DNA of 64,000 bases from Bacteroidales bacterium (lineage in GTDB: Bacteria; Bacteroidota; Bacteroidia; Bacteroidales; VadinHA17). Below the pieces are notes generated by a model. That model ran no database searches. It had not been told where the DNA came from and saw only the letters and a program-made list of their open reading frames with translations. Positions 61,304-64,000 of this stretch are shown one piece after another. Position 1 is the first letter of the stretch. The number at the start of each line of letters is the position of its first letter. The translations under genes and the position numbers were made by a program. The stretch covers positions 62,001 to 126,000 of the forward strand of contig JALONR010000015.1 of assembly GCA_025454815.1 (NCBI GenBank), written 5' to 3'.

Positions 61304-61387
61304 ATTACGGGGTGCCTTACTTAACAGGCTGAGATCATACCCTTACAACCTGATCCGGATAATGCCGGCGTAGGGAAAGAGAGTAAT
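61304..61387 (+). promoter_or_regulatory. TPP (thiamine pyrophosphate) riboswitch
   Basis: The conserved core is present in order: GGGGTGCC, GGCTGAGA, ACCCTT, ACCTGATCCGGATAAT and GCCGGCGTAGGGA. The outer stem P1 can form between ATTAC (61304-61308) and GTAAT (61383-61387). TPP binding would shut off the TonB-dependent receptor gene that begins 62 bp later. No clear terminator hairpin with a T-run follows, so control may be at translation. Confidence 0.95.
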
Positions 61388-61448
61388 CATTTCCGGCTTG
61401 TACAGCAAAACCCCGCTTCTGACGATGTTGTATTTAAACACTGAAGAA

Positions 61449-63878
61449 ATGGTGAGGCGGATAACAGTTTCAATGTTAATGGTACTCCTCCTGTCCCTGA
61501 CAATGTATGGTCAGCGGCACGGCGGGGTTGTCACCGGAAGGGTTACCGATGAAAGCGGCCTGCCACTGGCAGGTGCGTCGGTGGTTATTAAAGCCCTTGG
61601 TTCCGGTATTGCAACTGACAATGAGGGGATGTATACGCTACGGGGGCTTCATGATGGCTCCCTGAATATCAGGATAAGTTTTACCGGCTATGAACCCTTC
61701 GACACCGTGGTGGTGCTGAGTGGCACGGCCGTGGTTGACGCATCACTGAGAGAGGCTCTCTTTGCAGCAGGAGAGGTTATAGTAAGGGGAAGCCGCGCCG
61801 GTACACGCACTCCAATGGCTCACAACACCATCGGTTCGGAAGAACTGAGAGAGAGGGATATGACCAGGGATATGCCCTACCTGCTATCACTCACCCCTTC
61901 GGTAGTAGAGACTTCGGATGCCGGTACGGGAATCGGCTATACCTCGCTGCGCATCAGGGGTACTGACGCCAGCCGCATCAATATCACCCTTGACGGAATA
62001 CCGCTGAACGACTCGGAATCACAGCAGGTCTTCTGGGTCGATCTTCCTGATCTGGCCTCCTCAACGGGAAGCATCCAGGTGCAGCGCGGCGTGGGTACAT
62101 CAACCAACGGTGCCGGTGCCTTCGGAGCCTCGGTGAACATCAGCACCATGACTCCTCCCGCCGAAGCGGGCGCCTCGGCAGAGATGTCATACGGCTCATT
62201 CAATACCTCACGTCTTAACGCAAAAGGATGGACAGGCATGCTGGGTGACCGGTTCAGCATGATGGTAAGAGCCTCGCAGATACGCAGTGACGGATATATT
62301 GACCACAGTAAGGCTGACATCCGTTCAGCAATGGTATCCGGAATCTGGTCAGCCCCCTCTGACATGATACGATTCAACGTGATAACCGGCAGCCAGAAAA
62401 CAGGGATCAGCTGGTGGGGAGTGCCGGCAGAAATACTACCTGAAAACAGGAGATACAACCCGGCCGGCGAATATATTGACAATGACGGGGTGACCACGTA
62501 TTATGACAATGAGACTGACGTCTATACCCAGAACCATTACCACCTGTTCCACACCCACCTCTTCCCCGGCAGGGTAAGCCTGAATACAGGACTCCACCTC
62601 ACAACCGGACTTGGTTATTATGAGGAACAGAAAAGTGACAGGGACCCGGAAGAATACGGGATTGCAGAATTCCTTCACTATGTGCCGGCGGTAACGGAAA
62701 CCGATATGGTACAGCGCAAATGGCTTGACAACCTGTTTTACGGGGCAGTATGGTCCCTGATAAAAGACGGGACTTCAACTGAATGGACACTGGGTGGGGC
62801 GATAAACAGGTATGACGGGGATCATTACGGCACCATACTGTGGATGGAGCATCCCGGTAACATTACCCCGGGGTATGAATGGTACCGGAACAATGGCCTG
62901 AAGGATGAAGCCAGTATCTACGGAAAAGTAAACAGTGCCCTTACCGGCAGCCTGAATGCATTCCTTGACCTTCAGCTCAGGCATATCCGTTACCGTTTTG
63001 AAGGACCTGATGATGACATGAAAGACCTCGGTGGCAGCCACCGGTTCCTTTTCTTCAATCCCAAAGCGGGCCTCTTCTGGAACAACGGCAGCGGCAGCGA
63101 AGCCTTTGTCTCTGCCGCCGTAGCCCACCGCGAACCCACCCGGGCCGACTATAAGGATGCGGCAGGTGACCCCGAAGCAACCCCCGGAAGGGAACGGCTA
63201 ACCGATTTCGAGGGAGGATATACGTTCCGCGATTCAAGGGCCGCACTCGGCATAAACCTGTATTACATGTCATACCGTGACCAGCTTGTCCCTACAGGAA
63301 AGATAAGCAGTACCGGATATCCCATCATGACAAACGTGCCGGTAAGCTTCAGAACCGGGATTGAACTCACAGGCAGCTACCGGCCATCCCCGGTGGCAGC
63401 GCTGAAACTGAACCTGACACTCAGCAGAAGCAGGATCAGGGACTTCATTAACTTCTACTTCAATTATAATACCGATGACTGGAGCGAGGAGTACCTGCAG
63501 AATGACCTGGGCACCGTGGACATCGCATACTCACCCCGCATTACCGGCTCAGCCGAACTGGAGGTAAACCCCCTGAAGAACCTCAGGCTGAACCTTACCG
63601 GTAAGTATGTCGGTATGCAGTACTTTGACAATACCATGAGCTCCGACAGGACTATTGATCCATATTTTGTCAGCAACCTGTCAGCAGCTTACGAAATCAG
63701 GATGAAAAGGGCCGGTGAACTGACGTTGCGGTTCATGGTCAACAACCTTTTCAACGCACAGTATGAGAACAATGCCTACGGCGGGATGTGGACCGAGGAC
63801 GGTGAAGAGAAGACATGGGCCTACTTTTTCCCACAGGCGGGGATAAACTATACTGCCGGCATTTCATTATCTTTCTGA
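61449..63878 (+). CDS. TonB-dependent receptor, probably for thiamine compounds
   Basis: Outer-membrane active transporter. The 809 residues have a signal peptide ending TMYGQ, a carboxypeptidase-regulatory-like beta domain (VTGRVTDESGLPLAGASV), a plug domain (~115-230; SLRIRGTDASRINITLDGIPLND) and a 22-strand-type barrel ending in Phe (YTAGISLSF). The TPP riboswitch upstream makes thiamine or a thiamine phosphate the likely ligand. Known Bacteroidota thiamine receptors are controlled this way. No SusD partner follows within the window. Earlier in-frame starts at 61398 and 61425 are less likely. Confidence 0.92.
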   Translation: MVRRITVSMLMVLLLSLTMYGQRHGGVVTGRVTDESGLPLAGASVVIKALGSGIATDNEGMYTLRGLHDGSLNIRISFTGYEPFDTVVVLSGTAVVDASLREALFAAGEVIVRGSRAGTRTPMAHNTIGSEELRERDMTRDMPYLLSLTPSVVETSDAGTGIGYTSLRIRGTDASRINITLDGIPLNDSESQQVFWVDLPDLASSTGSIQVQRGVGTSTNGAGAFGASVNISTMTPPAEAGASAEMSYGSFNTSRLNAKGWTGMLGDRFSMMVRASQIRSDGYIDHSKADIRSAMVSGIWSAPSDMIRFNVITGSQKTGISWWGVPAEILPENRRYNPAGEYIDNDGVTTYYDNETDVYTQNHYHLFHTHLFPGRVSLNTGLHLTTGLGYYEEQKSDRDPEEYGIAEFLHYVPAVTETDMVQRKWLDNLFYGAVWSLIKDGTSTEWTLGGAINRYDGDHYGTILWMEHPGNITPGYEWYRNNGLKDEASIYGKVNSALTGSLNAFLDLQLRHIRYRFEGPDDDMKDLGGSHRFLFFNPKAGLFWNNGSGSEAFVSAAVAHREPTRADYKDAAGDPEATPGRERLTDFEGGYTFRDSRAALGINLYYMSYRDQLVPTGKISSTGYPIMTNVPVSFRTGIELTGSYRPSPVAALKLNLTLSRSRIRDFINFYFNYNTDDWSEEYLQNDLGTVDIAYSPRITGSAELEVNPLKNLRLNLTGKYVGMQYFDNTMSSDRTIDPYFVSNLSAAYEIRMKRAGELTLRFMVNNLFNAQYENNAYGGMWTEDGEEKTWAYFFPQAGINYTAGISLSF

Positions 63879-64000
63879 CAGGATGACTCGTATTTCATTT
63901 TAATCTTTACCAGATGACAACTGACCGGATAGCTCTTATTTCCTTAATAATCCTGACCAGATGACGACTGACCCGATAGCTCTAATTCCCTTATAATCCT
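63875..64000. repeat. 47-bp tandem repeat starting at the TonB receptor stop codon
   Basis: Units begin ACCAGATGAC at 63909 and 63956, giving a 47-bp period, with ~85 percent identity by eye. A degenerate partial copy precedes them from about 63875, overlapping the receptor stop codon, and the last copy is cut by the window edge. The repeats are AT-richer than the other arrays and carry no spacers. Confidence 0.85.

Noticed and set aside
63875-64000. A CRISPR array at the right edge
   Set aside because: The units are directly adjacent without unique spacers and diverge from each other; no cas gene is present.

Overview
This 64-kb window is chromosome from a member of the Bacteroidota, most likely an uncultured Bacteroidales/Marinilabiliales-type bacterium. 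The evidence is lineage-typical genes (the type IX secretion protein PorQ, DUF4290, DUF5683, DUF5777 and DUF4492 proteins, type B L31, a fused CcsB-CcsA cytochrome assembly protein, a DAHP synthase-chorismate mutase fusion, a TonB-dependent receptor) and many Bacteroidota-type promoters with a TAnnTTTG -7 box. All functional calls come from reading the sequence; no database search was run.

Layout. 0-2.5 kb: cmk (cut by the left edge), porQ and an EamA transporter, all leftward. 2.7-6.4 kb: etfB-etfA-acyl-CoA dehydrogenase. 6.5-15.1 kb: a respiratory island of c-type cytochromes. It holds a monoheme lipoprotein, a DUF5777 beta-barrel, a membrane-anchored heptaheme protein, a diheme cytochrome b and a soluble cytochrome c. 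Facing them is a hexaheme lipoprotein with a collagen-like stalk, then an FNR-like regulator and CcsBA. A perfect TTGAT-N4-ATCAA box lies before the regulator and a near-perfect one before the cytochrome operon. 15.1-15.6 kb: a hairpin-rich spacer with a 131-bp cloverleaf-shaped inverted-repeat element touching tRNA-His. 15.6-26 kb: flippase, class-V PLP enzyme, acetyltransferase-like protein, rpmE2, lon, coaD, Nudix, pyrE, SRPBCC protein and birA. 26-31.6 kb: rsfS-ftsH-DUF2007-cdsA-psd and a flavodiiron protein. 31.8-36.6 kb: Hsp20, then AI-2E-DUF4492-cydAB. 36.6-47.2 kb: DAHP synthase, pssA, a small HAD phosphatase, glutaminyl cyclase, parAB, DUF5683, a LysM lytic transglycosylase and a 1039-residue SGNH-MBOAT fusion. 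47.3-56.9 kb, all leftward: grpE-dnaJ, an ABC-2 exporter, an NtrC-like regulator lacking a DNA-binding domain, a GH2 glycosidase, RidA, DUF4290 and a UreH-like permease. 56.9-64 kb: CapA-like protein, DUF2179 protein, lipoprotein, GH29 fucosidase with a small partner, and a TPP riboswitch controlling a TonB-dependent receptor.

The genes suggest a respiratory, oxygen-tolerant but probably low-oxygen organism: cytochrome bd, a flavodiiron O2/NO reductase, an FNR-type sensor and a cytochrome-rich electron path. It breaks down fucosylated and beta-linked glycans and takes up thiamine compounds. The best candidate for an undescribed system is the 6.5-15.1 kb cytochrome island. A second theme is that short GC-rich tandem repeats (period 22, 25, 27, 33, 42 and 47 bp) recur in leaders, spacers and linkers across the window.
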